Under the pieces are notes generated by a model that was given only the letters and a program-made list of their open reading frames with translations, did no database searches and was not told where the DNA came from. The position numbers and the translations under genes are program-made. A stretch of DNA of 64,000 nucleotides. Origin: Acrasis kona (lineage: Eukaryota > Heterolobosea > Eutetramitea > Acrasida > Acrasidae). The stretch spans positions 1 through 64,000 of the forward strand of contig JAOPGA020000870.1 in the NCBI GenBank assembly GCA_026419775.2, written 5' to 3'. Position 1 is the stretch's first letter; each line of letters begins with the position of its first letter. This document shows, piece by piece, positions 11,334-22,461 of this stretch.

Positions 11334-11534
11334 ATGGAGGAGCGTTTATTCCAGCCTTCGGAATGCACCCAAGCATATGGGGACTACCTACTTTCCACAA
11401 CTATGAGCAATGTGGGCGATGATGTTTACACAGATAAATACAAGAGTGATGCGAGTAGTTTGGTCTTTGAGTGTGAGGATATTCTTTTTCACATCGCATC
11501 TTTTATGTGTACAAGAGATTTGTTTTTTAAATAG
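11334..11534 (+). pseudogene. F-box-like fragment, probably incomplete
   Basis: A 66-codon frame whose end (CEDILFHIASFMCTRDLF) matches the start of an F-box, but it stops inside the domain. Plus-strand frames downstream to about 11966 contain protein-like pieces interrupted by stops. A strong GTAAGT...TCAATCAG intron-like pair at 11836-11892 is followed by an open frame to a TAA near 11964. A minus-strand ORF without an ATG overlaps this region (11489 to about 11895). I could not build a complete gene. The intact F-box/SPRY gene begins 468 bp downstream, so a decayed F-box paralogue is the simplest reading. Confidence 0.4.
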
Positions 11535-12001
11535 GAGAACATGTTTGTGATAATTATGAAGCACTTCAGGTCTCCCTTTATTTTTTGGAGGATATTTATA
11601 TCGTCTATCCTTTCGTAGTATCTGCGCTCAATAAGTCTAGTTCTCTGAATGACATTGATAATTCGCTTTGTAAAATGTTGATTCTCGCCGGGTATAAATG
11701 TGCTCCAAACGTCAATGATGTATGCCGCTCGTGAAAAGTTAATCAATGTGGACGAAGACAGAATATCTTCAGCTATGAATTTCCGAAACAGATTCTGAAT
11801 TATTCTTGTGATCCATGCAAATTTCACGTCATGTATTAGGTAAGTTCTTTGATTAGTGTCTTTGTTGTTAACATGGCACTTTACATTTTCAATCAGAATT
11901 TATTTTGGTCAACCAACCGATTAGATCCTCAAATAGTGGTATATTTTTAGAGCAAACTTTGGACTAAAAATAATGTGCACAGCTGCCACAAAGACAAATA
12001 A

Positions 12002-12907
12002 ATGATAAAATCGATTCTCACCAACATTCATGCATTCTTCTATAAGCCAGTCACTCCATGCGACAACTGGGATCTGTTACCAGACCATGTTATCGAAATG
12101 ATACTCAGTTTTCTATCTTATCGAGACTCGTTACCGATGGCCGCAACCAACAAAACATTTTTTGACATTATCGAAAGAGAAGACTTTTGGAGGGAACAAG
12201 TACTTGGTTTGTTTGAAAAAAAACAAAATGTTCCATCTGGAGTCAAAATCAATTGGAAAAAACTGCTCTTCCTACTGGACAACAGGGACATTCGTTTTAG
12301 CAGTAGAAATTGTGGCAGTGATATCCAATCCGACCATAATAACTTGTGCATCTCAAGAAGAAATTTAACAAGTAGTAAATTGAACCAAAGTGCTGTCATT
12401 GACAGGGAATTGAGACTTTTTGACAATAACAGAGATTTGTTCTTCTTTACTGACATGATAATAAATAAGCACAAAGACAATAAAATATCTGTTGGGTTGG
12501 TAAACAATTCTTTCCACACCAACTGTGGATTTGTTGGTGTTTTGACCATTCGTGACCAAAAAGTAACTGTAGGATATAGTAGCGATGGGTGGTTGAGAGA
12601 TGGTCTTGTAGAGGAAAAAATTCCTTCTCTTCCATTTAATGAAGGTGACCACGTATCCTTAATGGTTAGGAAACATGGAGTAGATAATCCCGAAATCTTT
12701 TTTTGGGTAAATGGACGCCCTGCACCTGAAGCTCCAGTCAAGGACCTTTGGCGTGGTGCGTACTACCCCTGTGTAACAATATTTGACGATGATGACCAAG
12801 TGGAAATATGTCCTAAATTCAAAGTAGACCTTCCACTAATAATGCTCCTAATGAAAAAGTTCGAAATATGCTCAACATCCAATGAAACTGAGGTTTCGCA
12901 AGCATGA
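12002..12907 (+). CDS. F-box protein with C-terminal SPRY-like domain, 301 aa
   Basis: Single exon. Residues about 23-65 form an F-box (LLPDHVIEMILSFLSYRDSL then FWREQVL), the segment that binds SKP1 in SCF ubiquitin ligases. Residues about 140-285 have the rhythm of a SPRY/B30.2 domain: ISVGLVNNSF, GYSSDGWLRDG, FNEGDHVSLMV, FFWVNGRPAPE and YYPCVTIFDD. F-box plus SPRY proteins usually recruit a substrate through the SPRY part. The target here is unknown. It lies downstream of a broken F-box copy, and another F-box gene is at 24876-25946, showing family expansion. Confidence 0.85.
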   Translation: MIKSILTNIHAFFYKPVTPCDNWDLLPDHVIEMILSFLSYRDSLPMAATNKTFFDIIEREDFWREQVLGLFEKKQNVPSGVKINWKKLLFLLDNRDIRFSSRNCGSDIQSDHNNLCISRRNLTSSKLNQSAVIDRELRLFDNNRDLFFFTDMIINKHKDNKISVGLVNNSFHTNCGFVGVLTIRDQKVTVGYSSDGWLRDGLVEEKIPSLPFNEGDHVSLMVRKHGVDNPEIFFWVNGRPAPEAPVKDLWRGAYYPCVTIFDDDDQVEICPKFKVDLPLIMLLMKKFEICSTSNETEVSQA

Positions 12908-13024
12908 TTCAATTTGTTTTTTGTACCATATAATAAATGTTGATAAATTGTATCTCTTAGCGTTATTTGTGGATTTGTACCGTTCCGTGCCTCATGAGTT
13001 GTCACAGCGTTACAAAAGTATTAG

Positions 13025-14180
13025 ATGAGCACAGACTCAGACTTTATTGAGCCCATCGAAATAACAGAGGACATTCAGTCGGAAAGTATTAATAATTCAG
13101 AATCAACCACTGTGGAGAAGACAAATCTCCCCATTGTCGGACCGATTCTGGAGAGATTGAACCGAGAGGAAAAGGTTGCAGAGCGAGAAGAAAAGCGAGA
13201 GGAAGACGACATATTACCCGCTCCCCAATTTACCAAGTTTCAACTATCTAGATATGAAGACACACCGAAGTTCCTTCGAAGACCTTTTATTATGGATCAC
13301 TACCGAGTCCACTTTTCATACAATTTATGCTTTGCTAGGTAAGCAAGAACACTTCGAGTAATTTAATAGTAGCTTGTTCAAACTTCATAATGAAACTTGG
13401 AACGTTTGGACGCATTTAATTGGAGCCTTGATCTTTTTTCTACTTCTTATACACACCATTATAATATTCTCTGTTGGATACGGAACGGGAGACTTTAGGG
13501 CCGGTGATCTGTTTGTTATGGTAGTTTATTGCATACTGGCACTAAACTGCTTTTTGAGCAGTGCTTGCTATCATTTATTTGGATGTCATAGCGCAAAAAC
13601 ATGGCATACCTGTTACAAATGTGATTTATCGGCAATATCCGGATTAATTGGAGGAAGTTTTATACCTGCATTGTATTATAACTTATATTGTGACTTTGCC
13701 TTCCAGTAAGAGATTTTTGGAGTTTATTTAATAACACGCTGTAGAATCTTTTACATTGTTATGATTTGTGCGCTTGCTTTGTTGGGCATGTCGTTTCCAT
13801 TTGTTCCAATGAGTGGAAATGAAAAGTATACACGAATCTTTCGTACCATAAGAACAACATTATTCGTGTGCATTGTACTATCGGCAGTGATTCCCATCTT
13901 CCATTGGTTAGTCTTTTTACTTCCCGGACACGGCGCAGGCTTTGGAGTGGAAAACATTATCTTCTTGTGTGGCATGCTTCTAATGTTATCCTTGTACCTA
14001 ATTGGATTGTTCTTTTGGCTCACAAGAATACCAGAAAGACTATTGCCTGGCTATTTCGATATATGGTTCTCTTCACATCAAATCTGGCACATTTTAATCG
14101 TGGCTGCTGCTTGTGTATGGTATGCATTCATGGTAAGACTGTATCGGTGGAAGATCAGTAATCAATTCAAGTGTTATTAA
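13025..14180 (+). CDS. PAQR family (adiponectin-receptor-like) membrane protein, 360 aa
   Basis: Three exons: 13025-13338, 13373-13705 and 13745-14180, with introns of 34 and 39 nt, all in frame. An acidic N-terminus precedes seven hydrophobic helices. Family signatures are present: LHNETWNVWTHLIGA, SACYHLFGCHS and SSHQIWHILIV. The His of the second motif and the HxxxH of the last are the zinc ligands known in this family. PAQR proteins are zinc-dependent integral membrane hydrolases or receptors acting on lipids such as ceramide. The exact ligand cannot be read from the sequence. The stop lies only 9 bp from the convergent RPC5 stop. Confidence 0.92.
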
Positions 14181-14189
14181 ATACATTTT

Positions 14190-16190
14190 TTATTCTTGTT
14201 GTAAAATGGGTTTTCCATCTCTTGGAGTCCACGTACCATCCCTTGGATGAGGTTTTGCCAGTTTTTGAACGATACGCAAAAAGATTGCATTAGTCATGGT
14301 TTGATCCTTTACGTGCTCCCTCACGTGTTGGCTTATCTGATCCTTGGTGGGAGTTTCATTTCTTTCGGACATTTGTTGGAACAAGTCAATAATAACACCT
14401 CTAAACACATCATCTTGCGGAGTGTCAGCCTTTTTGTTTACAAAAGTATCTCCGATAAACTTGACAGTCAGTGATTTGACTACTTTATCCAACAAGGCAC
14501 TAGAAGCAAATTTCACACGTTGAGCATCCTCATCCTGGACTTCAAACTGTTGTTTAATGAGTTCCATGGAGATGACACCAAACTTTGACAATAATTTATT
14601 AATGAATTTAATCAGGTCCATTTCAATCTCGGAATGAGTCGAACCACTACGGACGCCCTGTGCGGCTGCAATAAAGTTTTGTGCTTGGTCATGTTTGGCT
14701 TCAAATTTATTAACAAAATGTTTTTCGGCAATTACTTCTCTAACCTTCCACTCTTCTTGTTGCCTCTTGACTACTTCCGGTTTCCTCTTTACAAAACTAT
14801 TATCCATCGGGTGCTTCAATACCCACTCTCCTTCGTATGCGTTAGGTACCTTGGCGACAATGGCGATCTCATCCAGTAATTGTTTGGCCTGATCGGGAGT
14901 GATGTGTGCGTCTCGGCTAAATTGTATTCGGTTGACTTGTTTATTTTTCCAAAACAAGTAGAGCATGTAGTCTCTCACATAAATCAACTTTGAGTCCTGT
15001 GCTTCGGTTTTTTCAACCTTGGCATCAACGCTACCGTTAAGTTCGCTCTTGATGACCCAAACGCCGTCGATTAGCACTGCCAAACTTTCAACGATTGGAA
15101 TTAATTCTTCGTCGCTCTTGATGGATGTACATAGTTCCTTGATGCGGTTAAAAGTAAGGATTTTGGCTCCGAATAATGCGACTTGGACTTGTTCAATGTT
15201 TGACTTGTTGTGAAGTGCGTCCATGCTGACTTGTTCTACTGATTGTATGGTCGGTGTGTTTTGGTCCATCTTGTAGGGAACCAAAGTGTCCAAGTATTGT
15301 ACTGGTTTAATGTCGAATGAGGTCTTCTTGTCAGAATCTTCGAATAATCTATCAATCACCTCTCCGCTCTCTTCGGTAGAATAAAAATCCAACTTGACTG
15401 ATTTTTCTTGATGTTCTTGTTGACGAAGGAATGACCAGGACTTTTGGCGGGCTCTCTCATCAGCTTGCGTTCGATAGGACTGAGTAATCATTTGTAATTG
15501 TTTGGGTTGTTCGTCTTCTTTTTTCGTTTTTTGTTGCTTGACCTTTTCCTTTGCGTTGAAGCCGTCGCCGACATGTTCGTTGCTAGGACGCATCTGTAGC
15601 ATGGATTGTAGCGGAGTGAGATGGAACTGATTTCCACGAATGACGCCGACTGCATAATTGGTTTTGAGAGGTACGTTGTTTGATGTGAGAGTGAAGGTAG
15701 AGTGTTTTTTGGTTTCAGTGTCATCTGAGAGTATATCGGCGTGAAAGTGCTCTGGGTTCTTGTCTACAGAGAATTCAAGGTCCATCTTTTTGTGAACGGG
15801 TTTGTACTGTATGCCTTTAAGCTTTTGAAAGTCGTAAGCGCGCGACGAAGGTCTTAGGGGAAATTGAAGAACATGCACGTCCTTGTACAAATTATGAGAC
15901 AAGAATACATCGTATCTGGTGACAACTTCGTCATCCTCTTCATCAGAGTCGTCATCGTTAAAACTGATGTTTTGGGGCAATGTTTGCGGTATGTCTTTGC
16001 TTGATTCTCCCTCGTCTTTTTTTTGTTCGTCAACATTCATCCTGTCCATAACATCATTCATTAACGTGTTAGAATCTCTCGCATCTGTCTCTGATGGGTT
16101 TGTGTTGTTTGGTGTGAACATATCAAAGTCCACATCTAATCCCTGTTGATCATCATTGCTCTCAACATTGGGTGAATTCAATTCACTCAT
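14190..16190 (-). CDS. POLR3E: RNA polymerase III subunit RPC5 (POLR3E), 666 aa
   Basis: Single exon. After an acidic N-terminus, residues about 90-330 carry the Sin/RPC5 domain: VTRYDVFLSHNLYKDVHVLQ, FPLRPSSRAYDF and the later YAVGVIRGNQFHLTPLQSML. These are hallmarks of RPC5/Rpc37, which pairs with RPC4 and acts in promoter opening and termination by Pol III. The C-terminal 300 residues contain winged-helix-like repeats, as in animal RPC5. It is divergent from the GPATCH11-like gene with only 30 bp between start codons. Confidence 0.9.
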   Translation of the reverse strand: MSELNSPNVESNDDQQGLDVDFDMFTPNNTNPSETDARDSNTLMNDVMDRMNVDEQKKDEGESSKDIPQTLPQNISFNDDDSDEEDDEVVTRYDVFLSHNLYKDVHVLQFPLRPSSRAYDFQKLKGIQYKPVHKKMDLEFSVDKNPEHFHADILSDDTETKKHSTFTLTSNNVPLKTNYAVGVIRGNQFHLTPLQSMLQMRPSNEHVGDGFNAKEKVKQQKTKKEDEQPKQLQMITQSYRTQADERARQKSWSFLRQQEHQEKSVKLDFYSTEESGEVIDRLFEDSDKKTSFDIKPVQYLDTLVPYKMDQNTPTIQSVEQVSMDALHNKSNIEQVQVALFGAKILTFNRIKELCTSIKSDEELIPIVESLAVLIDGVWVIKSELNGSVDAKVEKTEAQDSKLIYVRDYMLYLFWKNKQVNRIQFSRDAHITPDQAKQLLDEIAIVAKVPNAYEGEWVLKHPMDNSFVKRKPEVVKRQQEEWKVREVIAEKHFVNKFEAKHDQAQNFIAAAQGVRSGSTHSEIEMDLIKFINKLLSKFGVISMELIKQQFEVQDEDAQRVKFASSALLDKVVKSLTVKFIGDTFVNKKADTPQDDVFRGVIIDLFQQMSERNETPTKDQISQHVREHVKDQTMTNAIFLRIVQKLAKPHPRDGTWTPRDGKPILQQE

Positions 16191-16220
16191 TGTAATACAA
16201 TTTGAAGTTTAGTTCAAACA

Positions 16221-16946
16221 ATGTCAGATGATTACATGGATGAGCAGTTTGTAGGGCAAATATCGCAAAACAAAAGATATATAAAAAGCAAAGCACCTCC
16301 GAACCAACCAGATAAACTAAAAATCAACAATGGCATGAACACATACCAAGTCAGACAATTAATGTTGAAGCGAACAAAGCATGCACTCTCACAAAATATA
16401 ATGGACGATGAAAACAAGGAAGATGACAAGGGTTATCAAATGTTAATGAAATTAGGGTTCAAGGGAGGTGGTTTGGGCAAAAATAACCAGGGCATACAGG
16501 AACCTGTTAGCATTGATAAAAATATAGATGTAATGCTTTCAAAAAAGGACAAGGCAGGTTTAGATCACCAAATCAAATCTAATCCTAAACCAAAAGAAAT
16601 TAAAAAAATAAATCCGCCACGACCAAAAATAAATATAGAAACTCAAGTAGTTGAATCATTGGAGGGTTATAGGGAAAGAATGAGAAATAAATACATTACA
16701 AATAGAGAAAAAAGAAAACAACAAGAAGAAATTAGCAGTAGCAGTAGCGAGGGAAGTCAAGACGATTCAGATCAACAAGAAGAAGAACAAGGAGAAGAGC
16801 AGCAAGATTTATTTGGTCTCTCAAAATTTATAAATAAAGTCAACCCGTCCTTAAAAAAGAAACCCCGAAAGAGGCGGAAAGTAAGATCAGAAGAAGACGA
16901 AGAGGAAGAAGACTTGGGAACCATACTAGACTTTCAAGATTATTAA
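16221..16946 (+). CDS. GPATCH11: G-patch protein, GPATCH11 family, 241 aa
   Basis: Single exon. It starts MSDDYMDEQFV, similar to the acidic YMSD start of GPATCH11. A G-patch follows at about residues 70-100 (GYQMLMKLGFKGGGLGKNNQ, then GIQEPVSI). Next comes a Lys-rich helix with YRERMRNKY, and an acidic/Glu-rich low-complexity tail with a nuclear-signal-like KKKPRKRRK. G-patch proteins activate DEAH helicases in splicing or ribosome biogenesis. The C-terminal zinc-finger-like end of animal GPATCH11 is not obvious. It shares a 30-bp divergent promoter with RPC5. Confidence 0.8.
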   Translation: MSDDYMDEQFVGQISQNKRYIKSKAPPNQPDKLKINNGMNTYQVRQLMLKRTKHALSQNIMDDENKEDDKGYQMLMKLGFKGGGLGKNNQGIQEPVSIDKNIDVMLSKKDKAGLDHQIKSNPKPKEIKKINPPRPKINIETQVVESLEGYRERMRNKYITNREKRKQQEEISSSSSEGSQDDSDQQEEEQGEEQQDLFGLSKFINKVNPSLKKKPRKRRKVRSEEDEEEEDLGTILDFQDY

Positions 16947-17090
16947 ATTACATTTTTATTCAAAACACGAAAAGAATTCATTTCACTTCAAGCATGGAAC
17001 CCCCTGCAAATGCACGTCTTAGGAACCAACCGTCATTACGAAACCAATCCATACATTCCACATTTCAAATAGCAGTAGTCTTTATGTTTT

Positions 17091-17122
17091 ACCTGTCGGC
17101 TATAATGTTACAACCGACAGGT
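17091..17122 (-). promoter_or_regulatory. Perfect hairpin directly after the TrxR stop codon
   Basis: On the minus strand ACCTGTCGG pairs fully with CCGACAGGT, a 9-bp stem with a 14-nt loop. It begins immediately after the TAA that follows the selenocysteine codon. It could help recode the UGA or shape the 3' end. It lacks the ATGA/GA core of a SECIS element, so it is not one. A convincing SECIS was not found by eye in 16947-17090; an ATGA on the minus strand near 17037 is the best seed. Confidence 0.45.
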
Positions 17123-19023
<1,901 letters not shown>

Positions 19024-20280
19024 CTAAGATGCGCTATTACTATAAGTTGTGTTAATTGCATGTGGTCTTACTTTGCATTGATTGCCAATTAATGCCTTAT
19101 CCCTGGCATTATAACCATGATACTTCTGGTCAAAGTCATGTGCAAGGTCTGTTTCGCCACTAAAGACAATGGCCCAACTGGATAACAATCTCATGAGTTC
19201 GAAATCATTCTCACTAATACCAAAAAAGTGCAGGAAATCATGATCTAAAGCATAACACAACGATTAAAATTGCTCACTTACTGCAATACGAATTGTATCG
19301 ACATTGATGATGACAGCACAAAGCGATAAATATTCCCTTGACTGGTATTTTATTTTTTCTTGTTTCTGTGACGCACTTTAAAGTCAAATCTGTGGCCACA
19401 CCACATAAATGTTTAGAGATGACACAAACATTATCAACAGAATTTTTAAAAGGAATATAATCAAAAACTAAATCAGAAATATCAACAACAAGTCTATCCA
19501 CTTGTGCATATTTTTTATTATTAAAAGTACTTATCAAAGCATCGTTCTTGTTGTGAATCGATGCTCTGTCAACCAATACAAATTGTTGAAGATTCTCCTC
19601 TCTAATATTTGGGTCAATAGCATGTATGGATTGTTTTATAGTACAAGAAAGACTGGCACTACCACACCCAAATTCAAAATAATCACAACTTTGAGACAAG
19701 CAACTGTTTTGGAGCAGAATGTCGACCATGCTTAGTAGCTGGTCCGCATGTTTTGCATTAAATCTAATGGGTTTGTCTTGACCACTTTTATTAAATGTAT
19801 TGTCAACAATTTGTTTATTCCACCCAGTTTTGTTGTATACCGAGTTAATTTCATTTTGAGAAAATAATGCATCGTGGACGGATTGTATTTTACTGACAAA
19901 ATTAACAAAAGTCTGTTCATCAAGTGACTTGAGCATTTGACTTAGTTTTGTTTGTTTATTCTTTTCATTGGTGGGTTTTTCGTACTTTACATCTTGAACA
20001 GTACTTTCCAAACCCGCATTAATATTCTTTTGATAGTAGGGCTTTGATTCGAGGTCCTGAAGTTTTTTATATGCTGTGCATTTTTTTACATGTGCTTCAA
20101 GTTCCTCCTTTTTAATTGTATGAGATGGATCGCTTGATGTTAAATTATAAAAATAATGTCTCGGTCTTACAATGGGCAAGGTATCCTTGATTCAGAATGC
20201 ATCTTACAAAACAAAGTTCCAGGGACTATGTCGAAGGCACACAACCTGCCCCTCTTTCGAACAAAGGAACAAGATGCCAT
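19024..20280 (-). CDS. TRMT13: tRNA 2'-O-methyltransferase TRM13, 393 aa
   Basis: Three exons: 20171-20280, 19282-20132 and 19024-19244, with introns of 38 and 37 nt; both junctions restore family motifs. It starts with a CHHC-type zinc finger (CSFVRKRGRLCAF, FCKMHSE, RIPCP) and continues FDPSHTIKKEELEAHVKKC, the U11-48K-like second finger. The methyltransferase core has DYFEFGCGSASLS and FVLVDRAS. The catalytic region has SKHLCGVATDL and LCCHHQC. TRM13 methylates the ribose at position 4 of tRNA acceptor stems. The length is close to yeast and human versions. Confidence 0.92.
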
Positions 20281-20650
20281 TTTTAATTACAAAGAGAGAA
20301 AGGGTGGTCAACTGGAATATTATTGCAATAAACGATCCAAATGTTATTTTTCTAATGAGTTCAGAGTGAGTAAGTAAGTACTTTCCATGCGAAGCGGACG
20401 AGGTGCACGACCCAGATAAATAGAAGAAGAAGATTTTGACAGGATGGGCTAGTGAGCAAGATTTCAAAGGCAACTGTCACCAAGTACGAGAAAACTGTTA
20501 CAAAACAATAAAGCTTTAAATCTTGCCTCAACACTGTGGATATTAATAATACAGAATACTCGCGAAGTAAGTTTATCAAGTTGCCTAATTTCTCTAAATT
20601 GAACTTATCGGTTAAATTTCACATAATAACGAAGATCGACCGTTGCGCCT
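20281..20650. other. Gap with unresolved open stretches
   Basis: On the plus strand two protein-like open stretches without ATG occur: one near 20425-20515 (GWASEQDFKGNCHQ) and one near 20510-20665 (NNTEYSRSKFIKLPNFSK). They could be exons of an unresolved gene or 5' exons of the one at 20651. I could not connect them with confidence. The TRM13 promoter must also lie here. Confidence 0.25.
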
Positions 20651-21210
20651 ATGTCTGTAAATAAACACATGGCCGACAAGACCCCAACCAATCACGAAGA
20701 TAGACCGGTGGACAAACAAATATGCCAATCTATCTGGAACTTCATTACAGGAACGAAAGTGATCTTGATGTACGTTTTCTAAGAGAATTTTATCAAACAA
20801 AAAGATGCGACCAATCTTATGATATGAAAAGTTATAGAGAAGGTCTTGAAAATTAATATGGGTACGGACGCTATAGTGCGGATATTGAATCGAAAGCCAC
20901 TTGATGAAGATGTCGAATTAATGTTGGACGAACTTTCTCACTATTATGTTTGTACTTGGAAAAATTATTTATACTTTCATGGAGTGTACAAATCCGAAAG
21001 AACTCTTGCTACTTGTGAGTGCAGGAAGCCTTGGATTTTATAAATTTGTAAAATCAGCAGGTGCATATGAAAGACTAAAGAGACAAAGTAATAACAATCT
21101 TTCACCGGGCACAAATCGTTCTCCCTTGGGATGAACCTACCTATAGACCGATAGCTTCGTGCAACCCAGTTCATTTTGATGAAGTGCGACATGATATTTC
21201 GGAAATTTAA
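20651..21210 (+). CDS. Reconstructed five-exon gene, about 141 aa, unrecognised
   Basis: Exons 20651-20769, 20805-20842, 20877-20947, 20985-21060 and 21089-21210 join through GT-AG introns of 35, 34, 37 and 28 nt, with every phase matching. The product has a hydrophilic start (MSVNKHMADKTP). A middle part follows with LDEDVELMLDELSHYY, a hydrophobic helix (LLLLVSAGSLGFYKFV), and IVLPWDEPTYRPIASC near the end. AATAAA lies about 28 bp after the stop. The family is not recognised. The alternative unspliced reading ends in SNNNLSPGTNRSPLG. The 28-nt intron is the weakest link. Confidence 0.45.
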
Positions 21211-21583
21211 AATACAAATCACACGAATACTGTGTCAATAAATTTGTACATTTGATGGCTGGCATTGTGTTTGTAGTCAGAAATCAATGAAAATTTCGAA
21301 AGAATTGGCAATCTCAACGACCTTATAAAACATTCATCAACAATGATTGGATATGATTTGCTGCCAGTACTCATTCTCAATGTACAGTAATTGTTAGTAT
21401 TTTAGCAATGGCGCCGCATCAATGATAGATTCATTTTTTGTAATAATCAAATTAGAACCTAAAAATATCATTTCGTATGTCGTGACATTACCCTATTAAG
21501 ATTTCTTATAAAACTGTTTGACAAACTGACCAATAAAGGTGATTTAATTCATTTGTCTAGAAAACACAGAAACGAATAAAACA
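21211..21583. other. Gap upstream of the IRG GTPase
   Basis: About 370 bases. A plus-strand open stretch near 21280-21390 (EINENFERIGNLNDL, IGYDLLPVLILNV) is protein-like but has no start. It could be a further 3' exon of the preceding gene through a 93-nt intron. The rest is AT-rich and presumably carries the GTPase promoter. Confidence 0.25.
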
Positions 21584-22261
21584 ATGGGTATTACACAATC
21601 CATAATGTTGGGCACTTGGTGTATTGCCACGTATGCATTGCTCAAGTCAAACCCAAAACCATCCCCTAAAGATGGACAAAGGCAAAGACAAATCAAAATA
21701 TTACGTGAACTTTATGGATTTGATTATGCCAAGAGGAACATTGCTTTTGCTGGCACTTCTGGTATCGGAAAATCCACCATGATTAATTCTCTCCGCGGCT
21801 TGAAGGAAGGTGATGAAGGAGCGGCAAAGTGTGACTACGATGAGTGCACAATGGAAGTTGCTCGATACCCTCTTTGTTCCCACATTGATCTCTGGGACTT
21901 ACCCGGAGCAGGCACTGTTAGACATCCAAGTGCAGGCTACTTTGATGACAAGCATCTCTTCATAATGGATGCAATCGTGATTGTGGTACGTAATCGTTTG
22001 AGCGAGATTGACATGGAAATTGCAAGAAGAGCCAGGAACGAAAGAATACCATACTTCTTTGTCCGTAACCTTGTAGAGGAGGCCAAAAAAAAAGATCCGG
22101 AAATGAGACAGAAAATCGTAAAAAGGTTTGAAGAGAGTTTCAAGGATCTCCAAGTGAAGCCAAAATTATATCTTGTTAATGCTCACGCATTCTCCGACAA
22201 TGCTTTTGATGAAAAGGTGCTTGCAGAGGAAGTATTGAAGAACATTGTATACAGGAAATGA
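21584..22261 (+). CDS. Interferon-inducible GTPase (IRG) family protein, 225 aa
   Basis: Single exon. It starts MGITQSIM, a likely N-myristoylation site, followed by a hydrophobic stretch. The G domain has a P-loop GTSGIGKSTMINSLRG, a G2 threonine in ECTMEV, G3 DLPGAGT, and a late YLVNAHA near the G5 position. The NKxD motif is not canonical (FVRNLVEEA, with VRN in that place), as in some IRG/IIGP proteins. IRG GTPases act on vacuole or endosomal membranes, known best from vertebrate cell-autonomous immunity. It is shorter than vertebrate IRGs (about 400 aa), lacking most of the C-terminal helical part. Role here is unknown. Confidence 0.85.
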   Translation: MGITQSIMLGTWCIATYALLKSNPKPSPKDGQRQRQIKILRELYGFDYAKRNIAFAGTSGIGKSTMINSLRGLKEGDEGAAKCDYDECTMEVARYPLCSHIDLWDLPGAGTVRHPSAGYFDDKHLFIMDAIVIVVRNRLSEIDMEIARRARNERIPYFFVRNLVEEAKKKDPEMRQKIVKRFEESFKDLQVKPKLYLVNAHAFSDNAFDEKVLAEEVLKNIVYRK

Positions 22262-22461
22262 AGTAAAGATACGGGTGTTATATGAATAAATCTGGGTGAA
22301 GAAAACAAACTTTCGTCTTATTTTTTTTCAAAGTACTCTTCATATCTGTACCTTAATCTTGAGAATTATTAGGCAGTTGCCAATGTGAGATCTCTAGTGA
22401 TGAAGTTAAGGTTTAGATCTTAATCAGAATCTTCAAGTTTCAAACTCTTTTCTCCATTGTA

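Noticed and set aside
12118-12741. 207-codon minus-strand ORF
   Set aside because: It lies wholly antisense to the F-box/SPRY gene, whose domains are clear.
16947-17090. SECIS element in the TrxR 3' region
   Set aside because: An ATGA seed near 17037 has no adequate complementary helix by eye; a computed search is needed before calling it.
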